Source: Paraimprobicoccus trichonymphae (lineage in GTDB: Bacteria; Bacillota; Clostridia; Oscillospirales; Acutalibacteraceae). Taken from it: a stretch of DNA of 64,000 nucleotides. Where the stretch lies: positions 620,001 to 684,000 of the forward strand of contig AP027925.1 of the NCBI GenBank assembly GCA_036322875.1, written 5' to 3'. The translations under genes and the position numbers were made by a program. Each line of letters starts with the position of its first letter. The first letter of the stretch is position 1. Shown here piece by piece: positions 49,993 through 58,350 of the stretch. A model generated the notes under the pieces. It ran no database searches. It saw only the letters and a program-made list of their open reading frames with translations, and was not told where the DNA came from.

Positions 49993-50749
49993 CTAAATAG
50001 TGTCGCCAATAAAAACGGTGATAAAAATGTATAGAAGGCACGGTATAACGGAAAGAGTTTGGAAATTATTGGAACCAAACTTGAAGGGAAGAAAAGGCAC
50101 GCGCAGGACAACATAAGATTTATAAACGCAGTTTTTGAAAATTTGTGAACGGGTGCGCCGTGGCGAGATTTGCTCGCAAAATATGGAGATTGGAAAAATA
50201 ATCACAGAAAATTTTGCCGTTGGAGAGACAAAGGCGAATGGGAAAGATTGCTGGAAATTTTAATAGATGAACCGGAGGTTAATGATAGACGCGTTCCACG
50301 CAAAGGTTCACCCACACGCAGCCGGCGCAAAGGGTGAAAATCAAGACATGGAGCGTACAAAAAGGGGGTCAACTCCAAAATCACCGGATGCGCATGGTAT
50401 GCCGGTCAGAATGTTTGTTACAGTGAGTACCGCCGCGGATTGCAAGTTTGGAGAAAAGCTTTTAACCGGCATAAGCGCTGACTTTTTGCTAGCCGATAAA
50501 AGCTACGATACCAATGAAATTGTTGAATTCGCAAATTCAAAAAATATGGAAGTTGTGATTCCGCCAAAGAAAAATCGAAAAATTCAAAGACCTTATGATA
50601 AGTATTTACACAAACTTCGCTATCTCTTTGAAAATGCTTTTTTGCACTTAAAACGTTGGCGTGAAATTGCCACTCGTTACGCCGCTTCACCACAATCCAC
50701 ATCCGCTGCATCTCTCTTTGGGCTAGTCTTTATTGACTACACTATCTAA
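49993..50749 (+). mobile_element. IS5-family (IS427-group) element copy 2, nearly full length
   Basis: About 755 bp bounded by inverted repeats: left TAAATAGTGTCGCCAATAAA, right (complement) TAGATAGTGTAGTCAATAAA. Two overlapping frames as usual for IS427. The first frame (from ATG 50027) is broken by a shift after KGRKGTR; the second (50267-50749) is open. It inserted into the group II intron remnant. Its base composition is richer in G and C than the flanks. Confidence 0.88.
50267..50749 (+). CDS. IS427-group transposase, second frame (DDE domain)
   Basis: 160 codons: RRLMIDAFHAKVHPHAAGAKG with the first acidic residue, KLLTGISADFLLADKSYDTNEIVEF with the second Asp (LLADKSYD), and PPKKNRKIQRPYDKYLHKLRYLFENAF with the Glu and conserved Arg/Lys (YLFENAF, LKRWREIATRYA). 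Intact, but expression requires programmed frameshifting from the broken first frame, so the element is probably inactive. Confidence 0.85.
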   Translation: MNRRLMIDAFHAKVHPHAAGAKGENQDMERTKRGSTPKSPDAHGMPVRMFVTVSTAADCKFGEKLLTGISADFLLADKSYDTNEIVEFANSKNMEVVIPPKKNRKIQRPYDKYLHKLRYLFENAFLHLKRWREIATRYAASPQSTSAASLFGLVFIDYTI

Positions 50750-51160
50750 CTAAATAATTATGGAAGCGATATAAACAAAAGTAAGAAAAAATGTATAGTA
50801 TTTTCAAATTAGCATGGCAAAGTCATAATTTCACAAACTAAAAAAAATCTACTATTTCTTTGAACTTAATTAGTAACAGTTAACATACAAAATTATTTTA
50901 GAACATGATCTACTTTTTCAAAATAATTGACTATTTTAAATAATCATAATATAATAAAAAAATATAGATGTGAACAATAGCGAAAAAGTAATGTGAAATC
51001 TGTATGATGAGTACCGGAAGACAAACGGGAATAAATGCTCGGAAAATTTGTATAAAATTTTGAACATTTTTTAGATTATATTGATCCGAGAATCTCAAAT
51101 TTGAGGGAAGTCTATAATATTATTATGTTTAATAATTTAAGTTAAAGAGAGGTAATTGAT
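50750..51160. other. Intergenic upstream of rpsO
   Basis: About 410 bp. Contains the rpsO leader and presumably its promoter; the stretch 51060-51140 has TTATATTGATCCGAG and TATAATATTATTATG, possible promoter text without ideal spacing. No gene found. Confidence 0.35.
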
Positions 51161-51427
51161 TTGGTAACAAAAGAGGATAAAAAAGAAATTATAAAAAAAA
51201 ATGGTAAAAACGAGTTAGACACAGGTTCTTCAGAAGTTCAAATAGAACTTTTAACAAAAAGAATAAATTATTTAACCGATCATTTAAAAACTCATAAAAA
51301 AGATAAGCATTCTAGAAGAGGTTTATTAATGATTGTTGGTAAAAGAAGAAGGTTACTGAATTATTCTAAAAAATCAAATTTAGATGGATACAAAAGCTTA
51401 ATTTCAAGATTAGGAATTCGTAAATAA
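51161..51427 (+). CDS. rpsO: 30S ribosomal protein S15
   Basis: 88 residues from TTG 51161 with AGAGAGG 8 nt upstream. DTGSSEVQIELLTKRINYLTDHLKTHKKDKHSRRGLL is quoted in parts: TGSSEVQIELLT, HLKTHKKDKHSRRGL, and LNYSKKSN. Binds the central domain of 16S rRNA. In many bacteria rpsO precedes pnp; here a family-2 element follows. Confidence 0.96.
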   Translation: MVTKEDKKEIIKKNGKNELDTGSSEVQIELLTKRINYLTDHLKTHKKDKHSRRGLLMIVGKRRRLLNYSKKSNLDGYKSLISRLGIRK

Positions 51428-51465
51428 TTATTAGATTATAATTATAATAGTTATAAAATTTTATA

Positions 51466-51598
51466 TTTTTGAAAACTAATAGCATGAATTGTCAATTAGT
51501 GCGGTGGGGCTTACCGAAATATATACCATAGGTTACGAAGTCGGAAATTTGTGGGACGATCTGTGTAATCTTCGGTTTTAGCTGTTAAAAGTTCGTTT
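51466..51598 (+). repeat. Family-2 element copy II downstream of rpsO
   Basis: Aligns with copy I from its first base: TTTTTGAAAACTAATAGCAT, AATTGTCAA, GTGCGGTGG, AGGTTACGAAGTC, GGAAATTTGTGGGACGATCT and TCTTCGGTTTTAG, then AGTTCGT. The terminal hairpin has lost pairing. Starts about 40 bp after the rpsO stop, in the sense direction of rpsO. Confidence 0.5.
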
Positions 51599-51677
51599 GA
51601 CTCTGGGCACGGGTTAGCCGGTAATGAACTTTATATAATAAAATTTTTTGCTTATATAAATAAAATAAGTTTTTTAA

Positions 51678-51757
51678 TATGCATAGATTGCGAAATCTTA
51701 GAAGCAGGAAATTTATAAAGGTGACCGCTCTCGGGTTTAGTTACGAAAGAGGTTAAC
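51678..51757 (+). repeat. Family-2 element copy III (3' half only)
   Basis: ATGCATAGATTGCGAAATCT, AGAAGCAGGAAATTTATAAAG, GTGACCGCTCTCGG, then a CTCTCG...CGAAAGAG hairpin and GTTAACT. Matches the 3' half of copy I, with the hairpin kept by different bases. 80 bp from copy II. Confidence 0.45.
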
Positions 51758-51800
51758 TAGTTACTTAAAAATGTATAACAATTTGTTTTTTTGACTATAA

Positions 51801-51875
51801 ATGAACAAAAAAACTGCTTTTAGTGTTTCAAGTAAACTTACTTGGTCGGTTTTGTCAGTACAGGTGTTATAACTT
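51801..51875 (+). other. Possible 24-residue peptide frame
   Basis: ATG 51801 opens MNKKTAFSVSSKLTWSVLSV to a TAA, preceded closely by TTGACTATAA but no ribosome binding site. It precedes the hairpin at 51882. Could be chance. Confidence 0.15.
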
Positions 51876-51881
51876 TTATTT

Positions 51882-51917
51882 GCTACATATATTTTTAATA
51901 TGTAGCTTAATTTTTTG
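51882..51917 (+). terminator. Hairpin resembling a terminator
   Basis: GCTACATAT/ATATGTAGC, a perfect 9-bp stem with a 7-nt loop, then TTAATTTTTT on the plus strand. It could end transcripts coming from rpsO and the family-2 copies. Confidence 0.55.
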
Positions 51918-52211
51918 TTTATTTCTTTAAAAGTATTTTTTATAATATCAAAATCAATATAACTACAACTTATTTTATTTTCTACATTTAAATTTTTACA
52001 TCTTAAAATATTATTATTTTTATATAACTTTTAGATTTTTAAAATTCACATTTTTTGTATTAATGTTAATAATTCTAAAATATATGAACCAAATTTGTTT
52101 CATTTGAAACCTATGAAAATTTGTAGAGAAGATAAAATTATTTTAAGATACAAATACTGCACAAAAAACTAGGGTCATAATATAAGCCAATTAAATTATT
52201 TGTGTAAAAAT
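51918..52211. other. Intergenic, AT-rich, nothing recognised
   Basis: No frame, RNA or repeat supported in this stretch. Confidence 0.4.
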
Positions 52212-52328
52212 TTATAAAAAACTGTGGCTATTATATTGAACACCTTTTTGAGTAGCAGCGCTAACATTTAACATTTCACGTAAACTAGCCAAAGATAAAT
52301 CTAATGCAGCAATTTTATTTATTTTCAT
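52212..52328 (-). CDS. Small protein, 38 residues
   Basis: ATG 52328 follows a good AAGGAG at 7 nt. The peptide reads MKINKIAALDLSLASLREML, then NVSAATQKGVQYNSHSFL. Amphipathic helix-like start, no signal peptide. Located 78 bp downstream of the recJ stop in the same direction. Function unknown. The strong ribosome binding site is the main support. Confidence 0.45.
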   Translation of the reverse strand: MKINKIAALDLSLASLREMLNVSAATQKGVQYNSHSFL

Positions 52329-52405
52329 ATATTTACTCCTTAATACTAAACAATTTTTTAGTCACAAAATTTACTGTAATATTTATACAAAAAAATATAT
52401 AAATA

Positions 52406-54451
52406 TCAAGCAATATTTAAATTTAGTTTATCTAAAATTTTAGAATTGCTTAATAATGCTTTTTGCTCTAGTTTATTTATTTTGACTTTAAATTCATAGG
52501 AATTCCAGCAAATATCGATAATTTTTAGTTCTTCGAATATATCTAAAATTAAATGTAATTTAAATACATCTGGTTCTTTCCATTTTATTCTATTTAATAT
52601 CAAGTCTACTCTTTGGTTATATTTGTAATTTTTTTTTAAATAGTTATAAATCAAAATAAGATCATTTTTATCGACACAAATTTTGTCTTTTATAATATTA
52701 TTTAATTTGAAATTTTCATATTTTCTTTTTTCCATTAGAATTTCATGTGTGTTTGTATTGGATGATTTTAAATCTGTTATGTAAAGCGAAACATCATAAT
52801 TATTAAAATAATTGTTTTCTTTTATAGTAACTGCTATGTCGAGTTTTTCACCAGTTTTATATAGAAATTTTCCTGAAGATTTTTGAAAATAAACGGTATT
52901 TATAGAATTGTCATTTTCATCTTTAAAAATAAGTCTTAAATGTTTCCCAGCTCCGACCTCTATTATATTTGTCAAGATTACATTCGGAACATAAAAAACC
53001 GGCTCAGGATTTCCAACACCAAAAGGTTTTAATTTATCAATTTCATCCGTTATAGTTCTGTTAATATCAGAAATATCTAATTTCATGTCTATTTTTAAAG
53101 TAGGAAAAGGAATATCAAATTCAGAAATATTGTCAAATAATAAATTTTTAAAATTATCTAAATTTTCTTTTTTTAAATCCATACCAGCCGCCATTGTATG
53201 ACCACCGAAACGTTCTAAATATTCAGAACATTTAGTTAATATATCATGAACCGAAAAATCCCCGATACTCCTACAAGAACCTCTTGCTGTATCATTACCA
53301 GTTTCATAACTTATTAAAAAGCATGGTTTACCGTATTTTCTTGTGATTCTATTAGCTACTATACCTATTACTCCCTGATGCCAGTTGTTACCGTGAGAAA
53401 ATATAACTTTTTCGAATCTATTTTTGTTATTTTCAATTTCTTCTTCAATCTGCATTAAAATATTTTTTTCAATTTTTTTTCTTGTAAGATTCAAACTATT
53501 TATTTCTGAATATATTTTCTGAGCATGTTCTAAATCCTCACACAGCAATAATTCTACAGCTAATTCAGGAGTATCAATTCGTCCTGTAGCATTAATTTTA
53601 GGAATTATATCAAAAGAAACGTTTACAGTACTTAACTCGCTTGCCCCTTCTAGCCTTATATTGCCTAATAAAACTTTCATTCCAGGTTTCTCAGATTTTA
53701 ATATTTGTTTTAAACCAAATTTTACAATATCTCTAGATTCATTTTTTAATTCTATAGAATCTCCAATAGTTCCCATTGTGACTAAATCAGAATATTTTTT
53801 TAACAAAACATTTATATTTTTATTTTCATCAAGAGCGCATATAGCTTTAAAAGCAACACCCACTCCAGCATAATTTTTAAATTTGCTTTTGCAATCTGTT
53901 CTATATGGATTAACAATAGCTACAGCTTGCGGAATTTCGCCGTTAATTTTATGATGATCGGTTATTACAGTTTCAATTTTCAACTCTTTAGCATATTTAA
54001 CTTCTTCGTTGGCAGTAATTCCGTTATCAACAGTGAAAATTAAATTTACATTTTGATTTTTTAAAAAGTCTATTTTTGTTTTACTCAAACCATAGCCATC
54101 ATTTCTAGTCGGAATATGATAAATAACATTTGCGTTTTTACTTTTTAAATAAGAATACATCAAAACCGTAGCTGTGATACCATCAGCATCGTAATCTCCA
54201 AAAATACAAATTTTTTCAGAATTTTTAATAGCTTTTTTAACTCTTTTAACTAATTTTTTCATATCTTTAAAATCATATGGATCTGAAAATTCTGTCTTTT
54301 TAGAAAGAAAATTTTCAATTTCATTTTTATTAACTAATTTTCTTACAATCAACAATCTTGCCAAAATTTCAGAAATATTATTTTTGCTCGATATCTTTTT
54401 TATTTTGAACTCATCCAGATTACCCGGAAGTAACCATTCGTAAATACTCAA
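52406..54451 (-). CDS. recJ: Single-stranded-DNA-specific exonuclease RecJ
   Basis: 5'-3' exonuclease for recombination and mismatch repair. About 680 residues. The DHH domain has FGDYDADGITA (residues about 88-97), TVDNGI and ITDHHK; the DHHA1 region has SCRSIGDFSVHDIL and GGHTMAAGMDL; an OB-fold follows. A C-terminal extension of about 100 residues after the OB domain contains a helical part, as in Firmicute RecJ. TTG 54451 is preferred (AGGA 9 nt upstream, reading MSIYEWLLPG); TTG 54460 is the alternative. Stands alone. Confidence 0.94.
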   Translation of the reverse strand: MSIYEWLLPGNLDEFKIKKISSKNNISEILARLLIVRKLVNKNEIENFLSKKTEFSDPYDFKDMKKLVKRVKKAIKNSEKICIFGDYDADGITATVLMYSYLKSKNANVIYHIPTRNDGYGLSKTKIDFLKNQNVNLIFTVDNGITANEEVKYAKELKIETVITDHHKINGEIPQAVAIVNPYRTDCKSKFKNYAGVGVAFKAICALDENKNINVLLKKYSDLVTMGTIGDSIELKNESRDIVKFGLKQILKSEKPGMKVLLGNIRLEGASELSTVNVSFDIIPKINATGRIDTPELAVELLLCEDLEHAQKIYSEINSLNLTRKKIEKNILMQIEEEIENNKNRFEKVIFSHGNNWHQGVIGIVANRITRKYGKPCFLISYETGNDTARGSCRSIGDFSVHDILTKCSEYLERFGGHTMAAGMDLKKENLDNFKNLLFDNISEFDIPFPTLKIDMKLDISDINRTITDEIDKLKPFGVGNPEPVFYVPNVILTNIIEVGAGKHLRLIFKDENDNSINTVYFQKSSGKFLYKTGEKLDIAVTIKENNYFNNYDVSLYITDLKSSNTNTHEILMEKRKYENFKLNNIIKDKICVDKNDLILIYNYLKKNYKYNQRVDLILNRIKWKEPDVFKLHLILDIFEELKIIDICWNSYEFKVKINKLEQKALLSNSKILDKLNLNIA

Positions 54452-54603
54452 TTTATTCAATCCTTATCTTTAAATTTAACAATTAATCACTATCGTATAT
54501 TTTTTTATAATATCATTATTTTTAAAAAATTTCAAGCACTTTTTTGCCAAAAACATTTAAGCTTTAGAATAAGTGAATTAAATTAGTGATTTAAAAAATT
54601 TTA

Positions 54604-54634
54604 AATGAAAAAGCAAGCACAAAATTCAGTGCTT
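54604..54634 (-). terminator. Terminator after the first small exported-protein copy
   Basis: Minus strand AAGCAC/GTGCTT with a TGAATTTT loop, then GCTTTTTC. Repeated after each of the other two copies. Confidence 0.65.
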
Positions 54635-54663
54635 ACTATTTAAATTAGTTATTTTTACTTATC

Positions 54664-55011
54664 TTATTTTTTCTTAGATGCCATGTCAACAATATTGTAA
54701 GCTATTATCCCTACGCCAGTTAATACTAATAAACTAGGTACAATAATATTACCAAACGTATCTCCAAAACTAAACTCAGTATTATAAGCATCATGCACAG
54801 CAAAAAAAGAAAAACCGATGTCACGATAAACTAGCTTAATTTTGATCGCAGCACCCAAAGCGACCACACCTGTCGTTACATCAAGAGCATTACCTGCAGA
54901 TACTATACTTTTTCTATTAATTTTTTTAATACCAGCGGATAAACTAAAAATGCTCGAACTTATCAGCATAACCGAAGCTAAAATGTTTTTCAAACGTAAA
55001 AATTTTTTCAT
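54664..55011 (-). CDS. Small exported hydrophobic protein, tandem copy 1
   Basis: 115 residues after AGGAG. Signal peptide MKKFLRLKNILASVMLISSS ending at FSLSA, then a short basic stretch, a hydrophobic Gly/Ala segment (GNALDVTTGVVALGAAIK), a variable middle with aromatic residues (DIGFSFFAVHDAYN), and a second membrane-like segment (IIVPSLLVLTGVGIIAYNIV) ending DMASKKK. Signal and membrane parts are conserved among copies; the middle varies. The same signal is used by the gene at 1-485. Function unknown; a small exported membrane protein under its own promoter. Confidence 0.75.
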   Translation of the reverse strand: MKKFLRLKNILASVMLISSSIFSLSAGIKKINRKSIVSAGNALDVTTGVVALGAAIKIKLVYRDIGFSFFAVHDAYNTEFSFGDTFGNIIVPSLLVLTGVGIIAYNIVDMASKKK

Positions 55012-55190
55012 TTTTTTCTCTCCTAATTAAAATTTTATGTACGCTCGATGTTTCAAAAAAATCTAAAACTTACAATTATATTTTATAACAAATCTTTCAA
55101 AATGTCAATAAAAATTTATTTTTGACAGCACAAAAAGTATATAAAACATAAATAAAATTTAGAAATAAGGTGTTTGTAGACTCAAACACA

Positions 55191-55218
55191 CAAAAAATAA
55201 GCACAAAATTCAGTGCTT
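55191..55218 (-). terminator. Terminator after copy 2
   Basis: AAGCAC/GTGCTT hairpin followed by ATTTTTTG on the minus strand. Confidence 0.7.
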
Positions 55219-55247
55219 GCTATGTAAATTAGTTATTTTTACTTATC

Positions 55248-55595
55248 TTATTTTTTCTTAGATGCCATGTCAACAATATTGTAAGCTATTATCCTTACGC
55301 CAGTTAATACTAATAAACTAGGTACAATAATATTACCAAACATAGTTCCAAAATTAAACTTAGTATTATAACCAGAATGCACAGCAAAAAAAGAAAAATC
55401 GTTATCATGATAAACTAGCTTAATTTTGATCGCAGCACCCAAGGCAACTACACCTGTCGTTACACCAAGAGCATTACCTGCAGATACTATACTTCTTCTA
55501 TTAATTTTTTCAATATCAGCGGATAAACTAAAAATGCTCGAACTTATCAGCACAACCGAAGCTAGAACGCTTTTCAAACGTAAAAATTTTTTCAT
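55248..55595 (-). CDS. Small exported hydrophobic protein, tandem copy 2
   Basis: 115 residues, nearly identical to copy 3 over the signal peptide and first hydrophobic segment (SVLASVVLISSSIFSLSADI, RRSIVSAGNALGVTTGV), differing in the middle (HDNDFSFFAVHSGYNTKFNF) and with Arg for Gly in LTGVRIIAYN. Repeat unit length to copy 1 is 584 bp. Confidence 0.75.
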   Translation of the reverse strand: MKKFLRLKSVLASVVLISSSIFSLSADIEKINRRSIVSAGNALGVTTGVVALGAAIKIKLVYHDNDFSFFAVHSGYNTKFNFGTMFGNIIVPSLLVLTGVRIIAYNIVDMASKKK

Positions 55596-55634
55596 TTTTT
55601 TCTCCTAATTAAAATTTTATGTATGCTCGACATT

Positions 55635-55720
55635 TCAAAAAAATCTAAAATACATAATTATATATTAATACAAATTTTTCAAAATGTCAATAAAAATTTA
55701 TTTTTGACAGCACAAAAAGT
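55635..55720 (-). promoter_or_regulatory. Conserved promoter region of the tandem copies
   Basis: Minus strand TTGACATTTTGAAAAATTTG: TTGACA, 17 bp, TAATAT. The same sequence lies upstream of copy 3 (near 56245-56305) and, slightly changed, upstream of copy 1 (near 55065-55130). Each gene therefore has its own promoter and terminator. A GTGTTTG/CAAACAC palindrome sits upstream in each spacer. Confidence 0.6.
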
Positions 55721-55771
55721 ATATAAACATAAATAAAATTTAGAAATAAGGTGTTTGTAGACTCAAACACA

Positions 55772-55799
55772 CAAAAAATAAGCACAAAATTCAGTGCTT
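55772..55799 (-). terminator. Terminator after copy 3
   Basis: Same AAGCAC/GTGCTT hairpin and ATTTTTTG run as after copy 2. Confidence 0.7.
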
Positions 55800-55828
55800 G
55801 CTATGTAAATTAGTTATTTTTACTTATC

Positions 55829-56191
55829 TTATTTTTTCGCTGTTTTACATTTAGATGCCATATCAACAATATTGTAAGCTATTATCCCTACGCCAGTTAA
55901 TACTGATAAACTAGGTAAAATAATATTACCAAACATAACTCCAAAACTAAAATTATCAGTATTAGTAGAACACACATCAAAAAAAGAAAAACCGTAATAA
56001 TAATCATAAACCATCTTAATGGTGATCGCAGCACCCAAGGCAACTACACCTGTCGTTACACCAAGAGCATTACCTGCAGATACTATACTTCTTCTATTAA
56101 TTTTTTCAATATCAGCGGATAAACTAAAAATGCTCGAACTTATCAGCACAACCGAAGCTAGAACGCTTTTCAAACGTAAAAATTTTTTCAT
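55829..56191 (-). CDS. Small exported hydrophobic protein, tandem copy 3
   Basis: 120 residues. N-terminal 58 residues match copy 2, then a different middle (MVYDYYYGFSFFDVCSTNTD) and an altered end (MASKCKTAKK). Repeat unit 596 bp. Sequence upstream (56315-56390) still contains the spacer with palindrome and a partial terminator hairpin, which implies that a fourth copy once lay further upstream, where IS630 debris is now found. Confidence 0.75.
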   Translation of the reverse strand: MKKFLRLKSVLASVVLISSSIFSLSADIEKINRRSIVSAGNALGVTTGVVALGAAITIKMVYDYYYGFSFFDVCSTNTDNFSFGVMFGNIILPSLSVLTGVGIIAYNIVDMASKCKTAKK

Positions 56192-56460
56192 TTTTTTCTC
56201 CTAATTAAAATTTTATGTATGCTCGACATTTCAAAAAAATCTAAAATACATAATTATATATTAATACAAATTTTTCAAAATGTCAATAAAAATTTATTTT
56301 TGACAGCACAAAAAGTATATAAAACATAAAGAAAGTTCAGAAATAAAGTGTTTGTAGACTCAAACACACAAAAAATAAGCACAAAATTCAGTAATTTGAA
56401 AAATTGAATGAGATTTTCTAACAAAACTATAGAGATCCCACTTGAAAAAGCTTAGTAGTA

Positions 56461-56800
56461 TTGTTATGATTTATGGTAAAGATTTTAGAGAACAAGTTCT
56501 CAAATACATCGAAAAGGGGCATGAGGACAAACAAGCATGCGCAATTTTTAGATTAGGAATGGCGAACAAAAATTAGGTAGAAAAAATTAAAGTTAAAAAC
56601 AGGATCGCTTAACAAAAAAAACTCAACTGTCAATCAAGAAAGCATGATTCTAAAAAATTAATTTCCTATATAAACGAAAATTCATCCGCATACTTTAAAG
56701 ACATTGCAGAAAGTGTTAGCGGCACAACTTCGGGAGTTTTTGCAGCGCTGGCGCGTTTAAAACGTCTTCCGGGACGAAATACAAGTATTTTTGTGCCTTT
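56461..56800 (+). pseudogene. IS630-family transposase N-terminal remnant (plus arm)
   Basis: MIYGKDFREQVLKYIEKGHE, stop, then LISYINENSSAYFKDIAESV and ALARLKRLPGRN. IS630 Tnp N-terminal HTH pattern. No DDE domain. Confidence 0.65.
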
Positions 56801-56899
56801 TATACTCCACGTATGTTCGCGAAACATATACGCCGACTTTATAAATATAAATAATTAGCGTGTTTTCGGGAATTTATGCCGACTTTTTGTCAAATTCTT

Positions 56900-57260
56900 C
56901 ACATCGTTTTTCGTAACGCTCTGAATACGTAACTACTTTTTTTAAACGTATTTTCAAGCGCGCTAACGCGGCAGAAACTTTCAAAGTTGTGCTGCCAGCA
57001 CTTTCTGCAATGTCTTTAAAGTATGCGGATGAATTTTCGTTTATATAGGAAATTAATTTTTTAGAATCATGCTTTCTTGATTGACAGTTGAGTTTTTTTT
57101 GTTAAGCGATCCTGTTTTTAACTTTAATTTTTTCTACCTAATTTTTGTCGCCCATTCCTACTTCAAAAATTGCGCATGCTTGTTTGTCCTCATGCCTTTT
57201 TTCGATATATTTGAGAACTTGTTTTCTAAAATCTTTACTATAAATCATAACAATACTACT
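56900..57260 (-). pseudogene. IS630-family transposase N-terminal remnant (minus arm)
   Basis: MIYSKDFRKQVLKYIEKRHE, stop, LISYINENSSAYFKDIAESA, ALARLKIRLKKVVTYSERYEKRCEEF. The SERYEKRCEEF end is the conserved link between the HTH and DDE parts of IS630 transposases, kept only in this arm. Confidence 0.7.
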
Positions 57261-57286
57261 AAGCTTTTTCAAGTGGGATCTCTATA

Positions 57287-57610
57287 CTCGCTGAACAGGC
57301 GCACACATTAAAAATTTCTACTCTACGGGAACAAGATTTATAAATATAATAAAATTCGAAGATTGGCCAAAAACTTAAATTGAAAAAATCTTGGGAATTT
57401 TAACCCAAAAATCGCAATAAAGTTGGACAAATTTTCTTAACAATTAAGTATTTTAGACATATTTTTACTTATTCTATATGTTATTTTTTCAAATTATTTG
57501 TTTTTAGCTTTTATTTTTGATTCTTTGTTTTTTTCAAAATTCTTCATAGTATTTAAATTTGATTTTGATTAACTTAAAATTTGGCAAACAAAAATTAAAT
57601 AAATTTTTAT
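57287..57610. other. Intergenic, AT-rich, nothing recognised
   Basis: About 320 bp between the palindrome and the spoIIIAH-like gene. No supported feature. Confidence 0.4.
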
Positions 57611-58285
57611 TTATTTTTTAGTTTCGATAATTTTTATATTATTAAAAGGAATTCCTATTTGATTCGAAACTATATCTCTTATTTGTATAGCAATGTTATT
57701 ATTTTTTTCATCTTTTAGAGCACCACCTGGGACCACTACATTGCATTCTGTTAAATCAAACTTATGGTCTTTTTCTGATTTTCTAGTTTTTTCTGTTTCA
57801 TTTATAATTGCTAGACATTCTGCGCCTATTTTAGCTTTTATCAAATTTTCAGCATTAATTTCTTTTTGTAAATTTTCTGAAATTTTAGAAATTTTTCTTA
57901 TAATTTCAGCTCTTGATTTAGAGTCTTGGGCGTCCCCTAAACTATCTTTTAATAATTTAATAGATTTTTCTCTTGATTCTTGCCTTTCAGCTTTTGCTTT
58001 TGAAAAATATTCAATATCTGAAGTAATCTTTTTTTCAAAATTCTTATTTTTGGGATTTTCTGATTCTTCTTCTAAACTATTGTTCACAAATCTTGCTTCT
58101 CCTGCAGATTTTTCAGAATCTAAAATATTAGTAGTCTTTAGACTTCTATCCATATCATCTGAAAATTGCCAATTTAAATACACTGCTAATCCTAGAGAAA
58201 CCACTAATGAAGCTAAAATCACTTGACGTTTGCGAAATGAAAATTTCTTTTTTACAATTTTTATTTCTTGTTTTTGATTTGCCAT
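57611..58285 (-). CDS. spoIIIAH: SpoIIIAH-like sporulation protein
   Basis: 224 residues. A short cytoplasmic basic N-terminus, a membrane segment (RQVILASLVVSLGLAVYLNW), then a long charged coiled-coil region (residues about 85-155) and a small globular end (LTECNVVVPGGAL, IRDIVSNQIGIPFNNIKI). Membrane segment with AVYLNW and the C-terminal ring-building motif are those of SpoIIIAH, which pairs with SpoIIQ to form the channel between mother cell and forespore. In sporulating Clostridia it is the last gene of spoIIIAA-AH; here the other seven genes are absent. AAGGAG ribosome binding site present. Confidence 0.82.
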   Translation of the reverse strand: MANQKQEIKIVKKKFSFRKRQVILASLVVSLGLAVYLNWQFSDDMDRSLKTTNILDSEKSAGEARFVNNSLEEESENPKNKNFEKKITSDIEYFSKAKAERQESREKSIKLLKDSLGDAQDSKSRAEIIRKISKISENLQKEINAENLIKAKIGAECLAIINETEKTRKSEKDHKFDLTECNVVVPGGALKDEKNNNIAIQIRDIVSNQIGIPFNNIKIIETKK

Positions 58286-58350
58286 TTTTTTGCTCCTTCA
58301 AATTAATATATTTATAAATACTAATTTGAATTAGTTTTTATGCAAAAAAA

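Larger units (their letters stand above)
56428..57286. repeat. Large inverted repeat made of two IS630-family remnants
   Basis: The left arm (56428 to about 56760) and right arm (about 56950 to 57286) are near-perfect reverse complements, beginning AGAGATCCCACTTG on the left and ending CAAGTGGGATCTCT on the right. Each arm encodes the N-terminal HTH part of an IS630 transposase: FR(E/K)QVLKYIEK(G/R)HEDKQ, then YINENSSAYFKDIAES. The spacer of about 190 bp differs. Both share the same stop after MANKN/MGDKN, so one is a copy of the other after decay started. Confidence 0.75.

Noticed and set aside
54604..56390. CRISPR-like regular repeats
   Set aside because: The repeats are about 590-bp gene units, not short repeats with unique spacers. 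No CRISPR array or cas gene was seen in the window.
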